Of a DNA stretch of 64,000 bases, positions 45,195-55,634 are shown one piece after another. The notes below the pieces were generated by a model that saw only the letters and a program-made list of their open reading frames with translations, searched no databases and was not told the origin of the DNA. The DNA lies in contig JAGMUV010000028.1 in the NCBI GenBank assembly GCA_020744425.1, positions 248,001-312,000 of the forward strand, read 5' to 3'. Made by a program: the position numbers and the translations under genes. This DNA comes from Dactylonectria macrodidyma. Lineage: Eukaryota; Ascomycota; Sordariomycetes; Hypocreales; Nectriaceae. The number at the start of each line of letters is the position of its first letter. Position 1 is the first letter of the stretch.

Positions 45195-47084
45195 CTATGC
45201 CGAGATGGTGGTTGCAGCTCCCGTGATACCAATGCAGTAATAGTAATCCGGCCAGAGGTTGGAGCAGTCTGTGCCCACGGCTGGATTCCACTCATAAAAT
45301 TGACTAAAGGATAGGTCAGCATATTTAGGTCTTTCTTTGCACTGTTTGGATTTCATAAACTTACGTCAGAGTAATGCCAGCCTCCTCGGCCATTGAATAG
45401 CACAAGTCGCCCGACTGTTGGAGGTAGAACTTCCTACATTCAGTCGTCATCCCTTCGCGGATGGGCGAAGGCGTGGACACGGGCCCCTCGGTGGAAGTTG
45501 TCGAAGCTGATGAGACGGTTGATGTTATCGATGCGGCTGTAGTTTGCGATGTTGTGTTAGTATCGACACCGACGCAGATGTAATATTCTGCCTCTAAGCC
45601 GGCGCAATCGGTTCCGAAGTCGCTGTTCCACGCAATCAAGTTGGCCACAGTGACTCCGTGTGCCTTTGCGATAGACTTGCACGTGTCTGTATCAGATACG
45701 AGCCAGTAGTCTGTGCAGTCTCCAGAGATGCCCGTCTGGGTGGGCATTTCCTCGGCCGTGGTCGTAGCTGGTACTGATTCGGTTCGAGTCGTCGGAGTGT
45801 CCGACTTGCCGACGCAGTACCAGGTGTCCTGTTCGATGCCGGAACAGTCACTATAGACAGACGGGTTCCACTCAACAAATTCTTCCAGGGAGAATGTGCT
45901 AAATATGGAGACGATGATGTCGCAGGTGTCGTCAATGGTGGTTTCGTACCACGACGCACAATCGGACGGACTGTTTGTAGCAACTGAAGTAGGCGTCGTT
46001 GTCACATGAGCAGGCAATGGAAGGTCGTTTTCAGGGTAATACGCAACGCAGTACCAGGTGCCAGCCCACAGCCCGTTGCAGTTTTCGTCCAAGATGGGGT
46101 TCCACGTGAAGAATTCTTCCTCAGTGATGTACTCATAGATGTCAAGAATCTCTGTACAAGTCTGGCCCGATTCTACTTGGTGATATGCCTGGCATCCTGC
46201 CGGGATAGGCCCGTGAGTCGGCTCGGCCGTAAAGGTGGAATTGGCGGCAGTGAGCTCCGTTGATGTGTGGGTAGACGGCTCTGGAGGAGTCGTGAAATCA
46301 GAGACTGACGTAGACCACTCGAAAGACACGGTTGTCTGGGATCGAATGCCCACGCAGATCCAATAATCAACGTACATTCCAGAGCAATCTTCGTCAAGTG
46401 CTGGGTTCCATTCCAGTCTGTTTTGTTGTTAGCCGCAAGCTTCACATAGAGAGGGCACCAGTTGGGATGCGGGGGAACTCACAGCTCTTCGAGTGTCAGG
46501 AAGGTTCCGTATCTGTTGACGACAGATTCGCAATCATCCTTGGAGCCGACTAAATGCCAGCGATTGCAATACGACGGCTGACCTGTTTGCGTTTGTGTTG
46601 GTGGCCAGTTGCGGTCGGTGGAAGGAGTTGTGATGTTCCATGTGGATATAGGCACCCTGATTGAATACGGGGTTGTCTGAGAGGTTGCGGTGGGTGTGCC
46701 TGTCGCATCTGTCCCGGTTCCCGTCTCAGTCGCGGAGGCGATAGAGGTCCCAGTGGAAGAGGCGGAAGACGTCCCAGTCAAGGTGCCTGTTGACGATGAA
46801 CTCTCGTCAATCCCGACACAGTAGGCAGATTCTAGCCAGAAGTTGGTGAGGCAGTCCTCCGACACAGCGGGATTCCATTCAAAGAATTGCGCTTGAGTGA
46901 TGTTGTACAACGCCGGGACTGTTGCGCAAGTGTCACCACTTACGACAGTGTGCCAGGCATTGCAGTTCTCGGGCTGGCCGTCGTGTACCGGTCCACCAGG
47001 ACTGCTGTCTTGCGCAAAGACAATAGGTAACTTAGCTGTCAGCAACAACAAGAAAGAAATTGCCGACGTCGTATGCAGCGCCAT
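45195..47084 (-). CDS. Secreted protein with six LysM domains
   Basis: Exons 47084-46483, 46417-45365 and 45303-45195 (introns 65 and 61 nt) give 587 residues. The signal peptide is MALHTTSAISFLLLLTAK; in-frame ATGs also occur at 47096 and 47180, but the later start gives a clean secretion signal. Six LysM modules of the fungal cysteine type follow, each with a C..W/Y..V..GDTC start, a WNP or WNS core and a YCVG end; the last is completed by exon 3 (QFYEWNPAVGTDC). Ser/Thr-rich linkers separate them (TGTLTGTSSASSTGTS). LysM binds chitin oligomers; such proteins hide hyphal chitin from host receptors or guard the wall from chitinases. It is divergent from the metalloprotease gene and close to a chitinase. 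Confidence 0.9.
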
Positions 47085-48292
47085 GTTTGGAAGCATCGTG
47101 ACGAATGACGTGAAACTCAGATGCAACTCGCAAGCCTGACTAAAGAGAAGGGCAAACGAAGTGCAGAATGAGACTCGCAACTTGGAAGAGAGCTGAGAAT
47201 GGCAGCGTAGAACAGCCTTACTGCAGAAAGAGGCCGTTGGACTAGTCGGCGCCGTTGACTTTCAGACACGACAGAATAGAGAATAGAGAATGCGCTGACT
47301 ACGCCGAAACTGGGGATTCCGCCCCCGAGGACATGCATACGGTCTTATTTCGGCCGCGGTTCCTCCTAGCAAGGGCAATTAGTGATTGAAACCTACCTAT
47401 CAGCAGTTTGATCGTTGCATCCAGTTGTTAGAACCAACACAAGACGCTCTGGTTGCACCAGGACAATAGCCTGGTTGCACCCTAGGTAGCACCATCATTT
47501 TAAGATTAAACTTATTCCTAAACTGCAGGGCTATCGGCGTGAACGTGATTGGTTCGAGTTGGTTCCGTAACGCTTGTACCTAAGCATGTACAGGTACATG
47601 ATCCATGAAGCGGACGGCTCGGCTCGGGGCATGCTGGTCCATTCGGGGAGGAACAGGGATCCCAGCCTCGGCCGATTGAGTTTGTTGTTAAGCTTGTATT
47701 CCGGTCTATTTTTCATTAGCAAGGAGTGTTCGCTCCACTTTATAGTATCGCGTGCGGACAGAATCACCTACTCCGTAGTTAGGGTGGCATGACATCCTTG
47801 CAGCCGATGATGCTCCAACGCAGATGGGGCGCAAACACCTGGTAAAGAGGCATTTGTTGGTCCGTTGCAGGAGCATCATCCGTGCAACTTTGATTGCGCT
47901 GCGTAAGCTACAAATCATGAGGGCGGAGTTGCCACGCATTGTTGCTCGAAATTGGGCTCGCTAAAGGAACTGTATGCAGCATCCTGGATTGTCACAAGCT
48001 CTGGATGGTCTTTGGAGGATATCCATCTTCCCAAATCACACCGTGATATCTGAGTCTCGGAACCAAGGAGTCCATGTCGCCCTTGGCTAACTGGTCTGTT
48101 CAGTCTTAGTTAACCCTGTTCAGCCTTGGTTAACCGGTTTGTTCATTTTTTCCCCTTGGCCCTTGAGCTTCTCCAAACCACCATACGTACTCATCGTTGC
48201 AACATCGTCTAAGGTGTTGTTGCCAGTCTTTTCATTCACCATTTTGGCACCAAGATTATTCCTCCTTGACGTGTCTGTTATCCTCGTTCAGC
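47085..48292. other. Divergent promoter region of the LysM and metalloprotease genes
   Basis: 1.2 kb between divergent starts, no gene recognised. GGTTAACC-like words repeat near 48100-48140 (TTAGTTAACC, TTGGTTAACC). Confidence 0.5.
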
Positions 48293-49387
48293 ATGCTCGC
48301 CCCAACCTTGGCTCGGTTTCTTTTCTTCTTTGCCATCACAGTCCATGCTGGGAGTCGTCAATGGCAGCCCTCCATCGGTAGTCTACGTGCCAATGCAGGC
48401 AGCGCAGCCAATGTCTCGCGACGTGCACTCGCATTTCGACCCGGGACAGCCACGGGCGATAGCATTGTTTGGCCGAAGAAGCAGATCCGATACTGCTACG
48501 AGAATGATGATGCAAAGGAAAAGCTCGGGGGCATGTTCTTCGCTGGTCGGGAGAGATGGGCAACACTCAACGACCAGGGCTTCACCTACAAAGAAGTCAG
48601 CAAATCCGAATGCTCATCAAACCGGGGCAAAGTTTTGCTCATCAAATACAACTCGGTTGGAAAGCTCAGTTCTACCGTTGGCATCCCGGCTGCCACTGAG
48701 GACATTCCCGGCCCTACCATGCATTTAAGCGACAACATTGGCGTGGGATTTCGTGAGCTTGCCGCCAATGCTGCCCATGAAATCGGCCATGCCTGGGGAT
48801 TGCTTCACGAACATCAGAACCCGAAATTTTGGAGCACCAGTACCATTCACGTTGGCTCATCCGAGTGGCCAGTTGCCTTGAAAAATGGAGAGACCTTCTG
48901 GACCGCCAACTTCAACTGCAAGAACCTCAAAGACTACGAAAAAAAGATGGCCGAAGTCAAGGCTGGCGATGAGCCGGATGACGCCAAGTATATCTGCTCA
49001 TGGTATCAGACGGCAAATAAGTATCATTTCAGTGCTGCTGAGTGGCTGCCCATCATCGGCCCCTTATTCGACGACGATGACGAGGTTGATCTCTCGTCCA
49101 TCATGCTTTACCCATCTGGTGCCGGAGCGACTGGCTATGCCGATGCCGAAACAGACGAGCGCTTGTCCATCCTGACGCTCGATGGCGGCGAGAAACTCCC
49201 CGAGAATCGGACACCGAGCACCATGGATATCGCAAGAATCATTACGCTCTACGGTAGTGAGACGGCGTCAGATGGGGATTTGCATGTCAAGGGGAAGATG
49301 AAGAACATGCTGAAAAAGGTCCGGAGCAAGTTTTCACTGCGGTCTGGAGATTCTACGACTGGAAGCTGTGCAGTTGACAGTTCCTGA
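48293..49387 (+). CDS. Secreted astacin-like (metzincin) zinc metalloprotease
   Basis: 364 residues from ATG 48293. MLAPTLARFLFFFAITVHAG is a signal peptide; the frame is open further upstream to 48197, but only this start gives one. WPKKQIRYCYENDDAKEKLG marks the start of the catalytic domain as in M12A proteases. The zinc site HEIGHAWGLLHEHQNP starts at His162 and fits HExxHxxGxxHE. The Met-turn is SSIMLYPSG. A long insertion between the zinc site and Met-turn and a basic tail (VKGKMKNMLKKVRSKFSLR) are visible. It would cut extracellular proteins. It is divergent from the LysM gene and 390 bp from the 3' end of the chitinase. Confidence 0.88.
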   Translation: MLAPTLARFLFFFAITVHAGSRQWQPSIGSLRANAGSAANVSRRALAFRPGTATGDSIVWPKKQIRYCYENDDAKEKLGGMFFAGRERWATLNDQGFTYKEVSKSECSSNRGKVLLIKYNSVGKLSSTVGIPAATEDIPGPTMHLSDNIGVGFRELAANAAHEIGHAWGLLHEHQNPKFWSTSTIHVGSSEWPVALKNGETFWTANFNCKNLKDYEKKMAEVKAGDEPDDAKYICSWYQTANKYHFSAAEWLPIIGPLFDDDDEVDLSSIMLYPSGAGATGYADAETDERLSILTLDGGEKLPENRTPSTMDIARIITLYGSETASDGDLHVKGKMKNMLKKVRSKFSLRSGDSTTGSCAVDSS

Positions 49388-49773
49388 TGGTGCGTTGATT
49401 ATTTTGGGATTTTGAGGACCTGTTTTGTATATGTTTTCTATTCTAGTTGATAATCGCAATCATCTGCTTCGCATCAGTTTAACAAAGCTGATTCAACCCA
49501 GCCATCACTGTCATCGTCTCCTTTCCTGTCCGGTGTCTGCATCTTGTCCAGCAATGAAAACTGAGTGGCTAAGCCGACACTCTGCATATATTTTATCAAT
49601 CCAGCAAGATGAATCAAGTGATTTTGGAAGAACTGTTTCGAACCCTTTCGACCCACAGTTGACAGGTAATTGATTGACAGGACTGGAATGCACTCAAAAT
49701 TATGCAACGTGGTGCGAAATACTTCTGCTTTCATGCTATCAGAGCCCTGGCTGTCTATTTCTCCTCTACTTCT
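49388..49773. other. Convergent 3' region
   Basis: Between the ends of the metalloprotease and chitinase genes; terminators of both are expected. No gene recognised. Confidence 0.5.
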
Positions 49774-51247
49774 CTACAGATCGTCATCAATTTCTCCCGT
49801 TCCAAAACACGTCACCAAATTAGAGACCTCAAACACCTCGGACTTGTTTCTTGCAATACTCTCTCCAAGAGCTTCAATCAACGTGCCATCGTCGAGATCA
49901 ATGGCCCAAACCATGGTTCTGTTTAGTGGAAATGTCAGCCATCACGCACCCTTTCGTTCTCAACTTTCTGGATTTCAAAGGTACTTACCCCCCGAGACAC
50001 CGCTTGTTGGCATATTCGACCTTGGTTTTCAGTGTTTCGGCATCATCCCACGACACCCACTGGTTCGAATCCCAAGTCACGATCTTGACAGCTGCTTCCT
50101 CATCTAGCGTTACTGTTGCGCCGTCCTCGATGATCTGGTTGATCTCGGCAGCCGAGAGGACTCCTTCGGTGCCGGTGCATTCTCCGCCGTTGGCACCGTC
50201 GGTGAACTCGCAGCCCGCTGTCATACAATCGGGATCTTTCATTGTGAAACCTGGGAAAAGTTAGAAACCAACTGCAAGGGTCATGGAGATGCAAGGTGGA
50301 AACATACTGCGGCCGTAAAAGCCAAGACCAAGAACAACGCGTCCAGGATTGATATTGTTGCGCCATAGAAGCTCTAGAGCCATTTGAATCTCCGTCATGT
50401 TGGTGTGAGCGTATGCATAAGGGCCAAGCGAGTCAATGTTCGCATCCCAGACACCATCTGAGGAAATATCAGCTCTCACGTTGCAAAGTCATGTCATATT
50501 GCTATGGCGCTTGCACTCACGAATATCATAAGTCATAATGTTAAACCAGTCAAGGTATTGTTCCATGTCGACAATATTAAATCCCTTTAGGTACCAGTAG
50601 GAGGCAGGCTTGGGAGCTGGGTCAATATGGGCGCCTCGCCATTGGGCTTTGATGGGTACTTACCAGGGTCAATGTCAAGCCGTATTGTTTCCCACTGTTG
50701 TTGAGCCGATTTCGAAGTCTTGCGAGAAAGTTGACGTAGTTGTCAAAATCTTCGTCAATGCCTCCGCGATCTTCCGCTACCGGGCTATGTAATTGATTAG
50801 TAGACAGTTCTGTTGAGTTTGGCCCGTGAATAATAAGAACACAACTACTTACTATTCCCAGTCAATGTCGACTCCATCAAAGTCGTGCTTTTGCAAAAAG
50901 GTTATGAGCGACTCGAAAAAGACATCTTGGGCAGATTCGGACTTGGCTAGGTCTGAAAAGACGGTCCGATATTCGCCAGGGTCATTCATTGCCCACCCGC
51001 CGATGGCGATCCAGACCTCAAGATCGGGTTGCTTGGCTTTCAGTGCCGTCACACGATCATATCGTGAGGCTGTACCCGAGTCCATGACGTCCATACGGAA
51101 GGTGTCTGGGTCGATCAAGGCAAAGGCAAAGTTGATGTGCGTGTAGTAGCCAAGGGGAATGTCCTCGGGCTCCATGTTCCCACAGGGCCTCTGGTAGTTC
51201 CATCCTTCGTAGTATCCAATGGTTCGGGCATCGGACGTACGCTCGCT
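49774..51247 (-). pseudogene. GH18 chitinase, catalytic half (downstream of the LINE insertion)
   Basis: Exons 51247-50853, 50784-50664, 50608-50521, 50457-50308, 50250-49989 and 49918-49774, all with GT-AG introns of 55-70 nt; frame continuous to TAG 49774. It starts SERTSDARTIGYYEGWN, where the insertion target lies. GH18 landmarks: THINFAFALID (beta-2), WIAIGGWAMND (SxGG-like), the active site FDGVDIDWEYP (DxxDxDxE), FNIMTYDI (beta-6), VLGLGFYGRSFTM and GGTMVWAIDLDDG (beta-8 Trp). It hydrolyses chitin. The protein sequence is undamaged; only separation from its 5' half by 6.2 kb of LINE disables it. The end after GTGEIDDDL is earlier than in long killer-toxin-like chitinases. Confidence 0.88.
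51233..51247. repeat. LINE target site duplication, left copy
   Basis: GGACGTACGCTCGCT, identical to 57482-57496. It abuts the (GTT)n tail of the LINE. Confidence 0.95.
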
Positions 51248-51430
51248 GTTGTTGTTGTTGTTGTTGTTGTTGTTGATTAATTACCGTCGTGAAGACATCT
51301 AGATGTCTACAGAATCCCTCTAGGGGCAAGACGACGTGCTAGGCTGGAGTCTACAGCTAAAGAAACCAAGGTACAGGGTAGCTAGCTTCGGCGGAGCCGA
51401 TAGCGTAGCTAAGACTGACCCGGGGCCGGG

Positions 51431-51455
51431 GCCACGGGCCCAGCGGGCCCGTGGC
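51431..51455. other. Perfect hairpin in the LINE 3' untranslated region
   Basis: GCCACGGGCCC, loop AGC, GGGCCCGTGGC: an 11-bp perfect GC-rich stem about 180 bp from the 3' end of the element. Confidence 0.8.
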
Positions 51456-51819
51456 TCGGACCCGCAATCCGATGTCACGTGTAAGTCTAATTACATCCCT
51501 CCACGAGCCGAGATTGCGATCCTTCTTCCTCTTCCATCTAGCAATTAAGCGGCCCTATTTGACCTATTATTTCGAACCCGATATCCGTCAGCGGATTTTC
51601 AGGGTGCAGCCCGACGGCTGCAATATCATCCGATTTTTAGGGGAACCGGGGGGAAACCGCATTCGAAGCTGCTATACAGCGCAGCGCGTCGCAGGCCCGG
51701 CCTCGCGAGCCGAGCCTTTTGACAACGCCGAGGAATAAAAGACAAAGGAAAAAAGGGGGGAAAGAGTGAATTTTTAGAGTCTGGGGCTGAAGCGGCTGTT
51801 ACCGCAACTTCCGGGGGTT

Positions 51820-54800
51820 CTAGGCGAGGGAGCGATGATGTGGGCAGGTTTCCGTGAAGAATTTTGCTGCCTCTATCATCGCGACGAACTCGCCGAAATC
51901 TTGTCCTATTACGCGGTTGATCGTCAGCTTCGGAAAAAGGCCTAACTTTATCCGATGGCGACGGTCAACCTTGCGGCAGTAGAAGGGATGTTCGGGTGAT
52001 TTCCGCCGTCCGCATGAGCACTCGAGCTGTGCGTCATCGTGGGCAAATCTCTCGTGGTATGTAGCAAAGTCTCCGTGGCCAGAGCGGGCTGCTAAGAGAT
52101 GTCTGAGAGTCTTCCGGGGAAGCTGTAATTCAGCTGGGCTAGCGGCGGCTGCCTCTAGCCTATAGGGTTGATAAGAGTCTGGGGCGTGGTCTTGCCACCA
52201 GGCCTTGAAAGCGGTACGGGGGAGGGCTCTGGCCTTCCTTCGGTTGAAAGCGAGGGACGGGGCCGCGCCGGGTGGTTCCGGCAGCTCCGTTCCTGCTTTG
52301 GCCAGCTTGTCGGCTTGTTCGTTTCCGGGGATGCCTTTATGGCCAGGGCTCCATCGTACAGATGTAGCCCCGTGGGCTCGTGCGATCGAGTGGAACTCCA
52401 GGAACTGGGCCTGAGAGGATTCCGACGGCTGGCCTAGCAAGCCAGCCGCTGCTGACGTATTGTCAAGGCAGACGTAAATATGTGAGCCTGGCTGGGCCAG
52501 GTTGGTTGCGTGACGTAGGCCTGCTAAGGCCCCGGCCACTTCTGCATCAAACACCTCAACGGGGCCTAGCCGGGCTAGCCCCTCGCCGATTGAGTGTTTA
52601 TTGCGGTGGATAACGTACCCGTAGCCCGCGGCCCCGTCTTGCGATCGGGATCCGTCTGAGTAAACGATGAGGTCTTCTGTAGATAAGGTCTCCATCCAGG
52701 CAAGAAAGGCCGGAACGGCCTTCGCCTTCGGCTGGATGTGCAGTTGGATGGGTCTGTATTGGCGTTGAAGGAGGTCTGGCCGAGGCGAGGGCGGGAGAAG
52801 TAGCGCAGTCCGTTGCAGACGGGTCTTGTAGTTCGGCTTCCGGCCCGGCCTGTGTGCTGGGACAATCGCCCTAGCTGTGAGGGGGTGCCTCGGATCTAGG
52901 GCTTGGAGGCGGGCTGCGTGTCGTAGGCGTATAGCATCTAGTAGCTGCTCGACTGGCGGAATGCCGCTTTCGCGATAGAGGGCAGCTAATGGGGTCGTCT
53001 TCCAGGTTGGAAGGATGCTGCGGATGCCGATATGTAAGACGGATTTAAGGCGGTCAAGAAGGTGATCGATCTTTGTCGAGACCTGGGGTCCTCCTGCCCG
53101 TAAAGACGGCGCTGTCTTGCCTGGGTACCAGGCCTCAGCCCCGTAGAATAGAACAGGAAGGACACAAGCCTTGATGGCGAGACGGACCTTATCAGAGGGA
53201 GGGCCGCGGGCTGTATTGGCGAGGCCTCGCAGGAGGTTAGCGATAGCTCGGGCCTTGATCGCCCATTTTTCCACATGTGTCTTAAACGATAGCTTCTTAT
53301 CCAGCCAGACACCCAGCCAGCGGAGGGCTTTCTCCGGTACCTTAGTCTGACCTTTGTGTACGATCGTCAGGCTGCAGTCTTCTCGTCTCCGCGAGAAGTG
53401 CATTATCTCCGTCTTAGCTGAGTCGAAACTGACCTCATTGCAGAGCCCCCAATAGTCAATCTCTTCGATATTGATCTCCGCTTCGTCTGTCGTCTCACGA
53501 AGCGTATCCCCAATGTGGAGAGAGGCAATGTCATCCGCGTAGCCGTAGCGGATGGTAGTAACCGGGTTGAACCCAGGGCAAGGGTTCGGCTTGATCCTGA
53601 TCTTATAGACCGGCTCTGTGTAGAGCAGGAATAGGATCGGGGAGACAGGCGAGCCCTGAGGGAGACCGCATTCTAGGGCAGAGAGAGGCGTGACTGCGTC
53701 TTGGAAGTGGACTCGGGCTGTGCGGTCCGTCATAAAAGAGGCCACCCAGCGGACCAGCAGGTCCGGCCAGCCTTGCTGGCGGAGGCGTAGCAGGAGCCGG
53801 TTCCGGAGGACTGCGTCGAAGGCGCCTAGAACGTCCATCGTCACAAGGGTCGCGACGAGCCCTCGGGCGAGGGCAGCTTCGATGTCGTGGACCAGGGCAG
53901 CGATGAGGTCGACAGCAGACCTCTTCGTCAGAGCCCCGGCTTGGTTCTTGTGCAGGACCTTTCGGTCGATCGCCACAAAGGCGAGACGTCTTGCGATCAA
54001 TCTTTCCAGTCCCTTGCCGAGGCAGGAAAGTAGGGAAATCGGTCTCCAAGCGCGCGGGGAAGAAAGATCCCTCTTTCCGGGCTTTGGGATCATAATAACC
54101 TCCGCGCCTTTGAACGCCTTCGGGTGGTGCCCTAAGCAGAGACATCTTTCGTAAAGCCACCGGATGTATTCGCCGATAACTGGCCAGCAGGCTCGGATAA
54201 TCGCCGTAGTTATGTTGTCTGCACCGGGAGATGTGTTTCCTGTCTTTGTCGCTACGTCTTCCGCTTCCTCAGCTGAGACTAGCGTAGAGAAGGGAAGGCC
54301 AGGGGCGTCAGGCACCTGAGGGGCCCACGGGTCCTCAATATCATCCCCTGCGTCTCGTCTCTCGAGCGCAGCTTTGCGAAGGGCGTTTGCTTTCTCCTCC
54401 TGCGTTTCAAAGACCTCGTCTCCGACCTGGAGGGGCGGGGGCTGGAAGGCACTTTGGGTACGGACCCATCCGGCGATACGGAAGATATCAGCGTTCGTTG
54501 TAGCGTTGTTAATAATATTCTTCCAGAAGTCTCTTTTTGCTTTCCTGACGATCTTACGGAAGTCCTTCCTAGCGAGCGTTGTAAGCCCTAGGTCCTCTTC
54601 GGGGTCCTGTCTCTTAGCTGCTCGGTATTGTGCGTGGGACTTAGCGCAGTCTTTAGTCCACCATGGCGCGGAGCGCCCGTTCTGCTGAGGGCTTCGGCCG
54701 ATGACCCTAATTGCATCCTGTAAGAGCTCAAGCAGCTGGGCTGCCGCGAGGTCCAGTTCCTCTGCTGTTGTTGCGGCTGTGGGCAGGAAGTCCTGCCCAA

Positions 54801-55610
54801 GCGAGACAGCCTCGGCGAGCCGGGCTAGGTCGTCAGGGTCCTCGATCCGGACCCGGATCCGGCTGGCTTGCGGAGGCGTTAGTTGGACGGGAAGAGAGAT
54901 ACTGAGTGTGTAATGGTCTGAGCTAGTCGCGAGGTGGTCTTCCACTCTAGCTTGTGCAGTAGGGATGTTTGAGATCGCGAGATCAAGGGTGTTCTTGTAT
55001 TTATTAGTCGGTTGGTTCGGCTGGTTAAGGACGGCGAGATCGTTATCTTCAATCCAGGCTGCGATCCGGGCCCCTTGGTTCCGGTGGGGCCCTGCTTGCC
55101 AAAGGGTGTGTGAGGCGTTGAAGTCTCCGGAGATAAGGGTCCGGCCAGGACTGGCCAGCTATCAAGGAAATCGAGGGTCTCTAGCGTACCCGGCTGACGA
55201 TAGATATTAAGGAAGGAGATGCCACGAGCTATCAAGGAAATCGAGGGTCTCTAGCGTACCCAGCTGACGATAGATATTAAGGAAGGAGATGCCACGAGCT
55301 CGTATTAGAAGGATATCTCGAGAGGGCTTAGGCCTAGGCCTTAGCTGGTCGGCGTTTAGCTTACTACGGAGGGACACGTAAGTCATGACCCTTGGGCGTG
55401 TGCTAGTTCCCTCCCAGTTCGATATAGGCGAGAAGGTTCGGTATGCGGTATGGTTCTTCGTCGTGCAGCGGCTATTCCGCGTACTGGTCCAAGGCTCTTG
55501 GATCATTATTATATCGTATCCGCTTCTATCGGCAAGGGCTAGCGCACAGTCGTGCGATGCTGAGTCCTTGCCAACGTTAGCTTGGAAGATACGTAATGGT
55601 CTTTTGTCAG
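51820..55610 (-). pseudogene. LINE ORF2: endonuclease, reverse transcriptase, RNase H
   Basis: The AP-type endonuclease begins near 55590 (LRIFQANVGKDSASHDCALA, IIMIQEPWTS) and is broken by a 70-bp tandem duplication at 55161-55300 that shifts the frame. From 54945 to 51820 the frame is open for 1041 codons: reverse transcriptase with GLPQGSPVSPILFLLY and YGYADDIASLHIG (the YADD site), RNase H with VYSDGSRSQDGAAGYG and WSPGHKGIPGNEQADKLAKA, and a C-terminal zinc motif CSCGRRKSPEHPFYC. RNase H plus this tail fits the Tad1 group of fungal LINEs. Apart from the duplication I see no damage. Confidence 0.88.
55161..55300. repeat. 70-bp tandem duplication inside LINE ORF2
   Basis: The segment starting ATCAAGGAAATCGAGGGTCT at 55161 repeats at 55231 with one visible difference (CCCGGCTG against CCCAGCTG). 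The 70-bp length is not divisible by three and breaks the endonuclease frame. Confidence 0.95.
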
Positions 55611-55634
55611 TGGTCTGCTGCGAAGGTCGTCCTA

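Noticed and set aside
47085..47180. A longer N-terminus for the LysM protein from ATG 47180
   Set aside because: The upstream residues bury the signal peptide; the later ATG at 47084 (or 47096) gives a normal secretion signal.
50040..50070. GGTTCGAATCCC, resembling a tRNA B box
   Set aside because: It lies within chitinase coding sequence and no A box or cloverleaf can be formed around it. No tRNA or rRNA gene was seen in the window.
52168..54913. Plus-strand frames up to 154 codons across the LINE
   Set aside because: Shadows of the GC-rich ORF2 coding strand.
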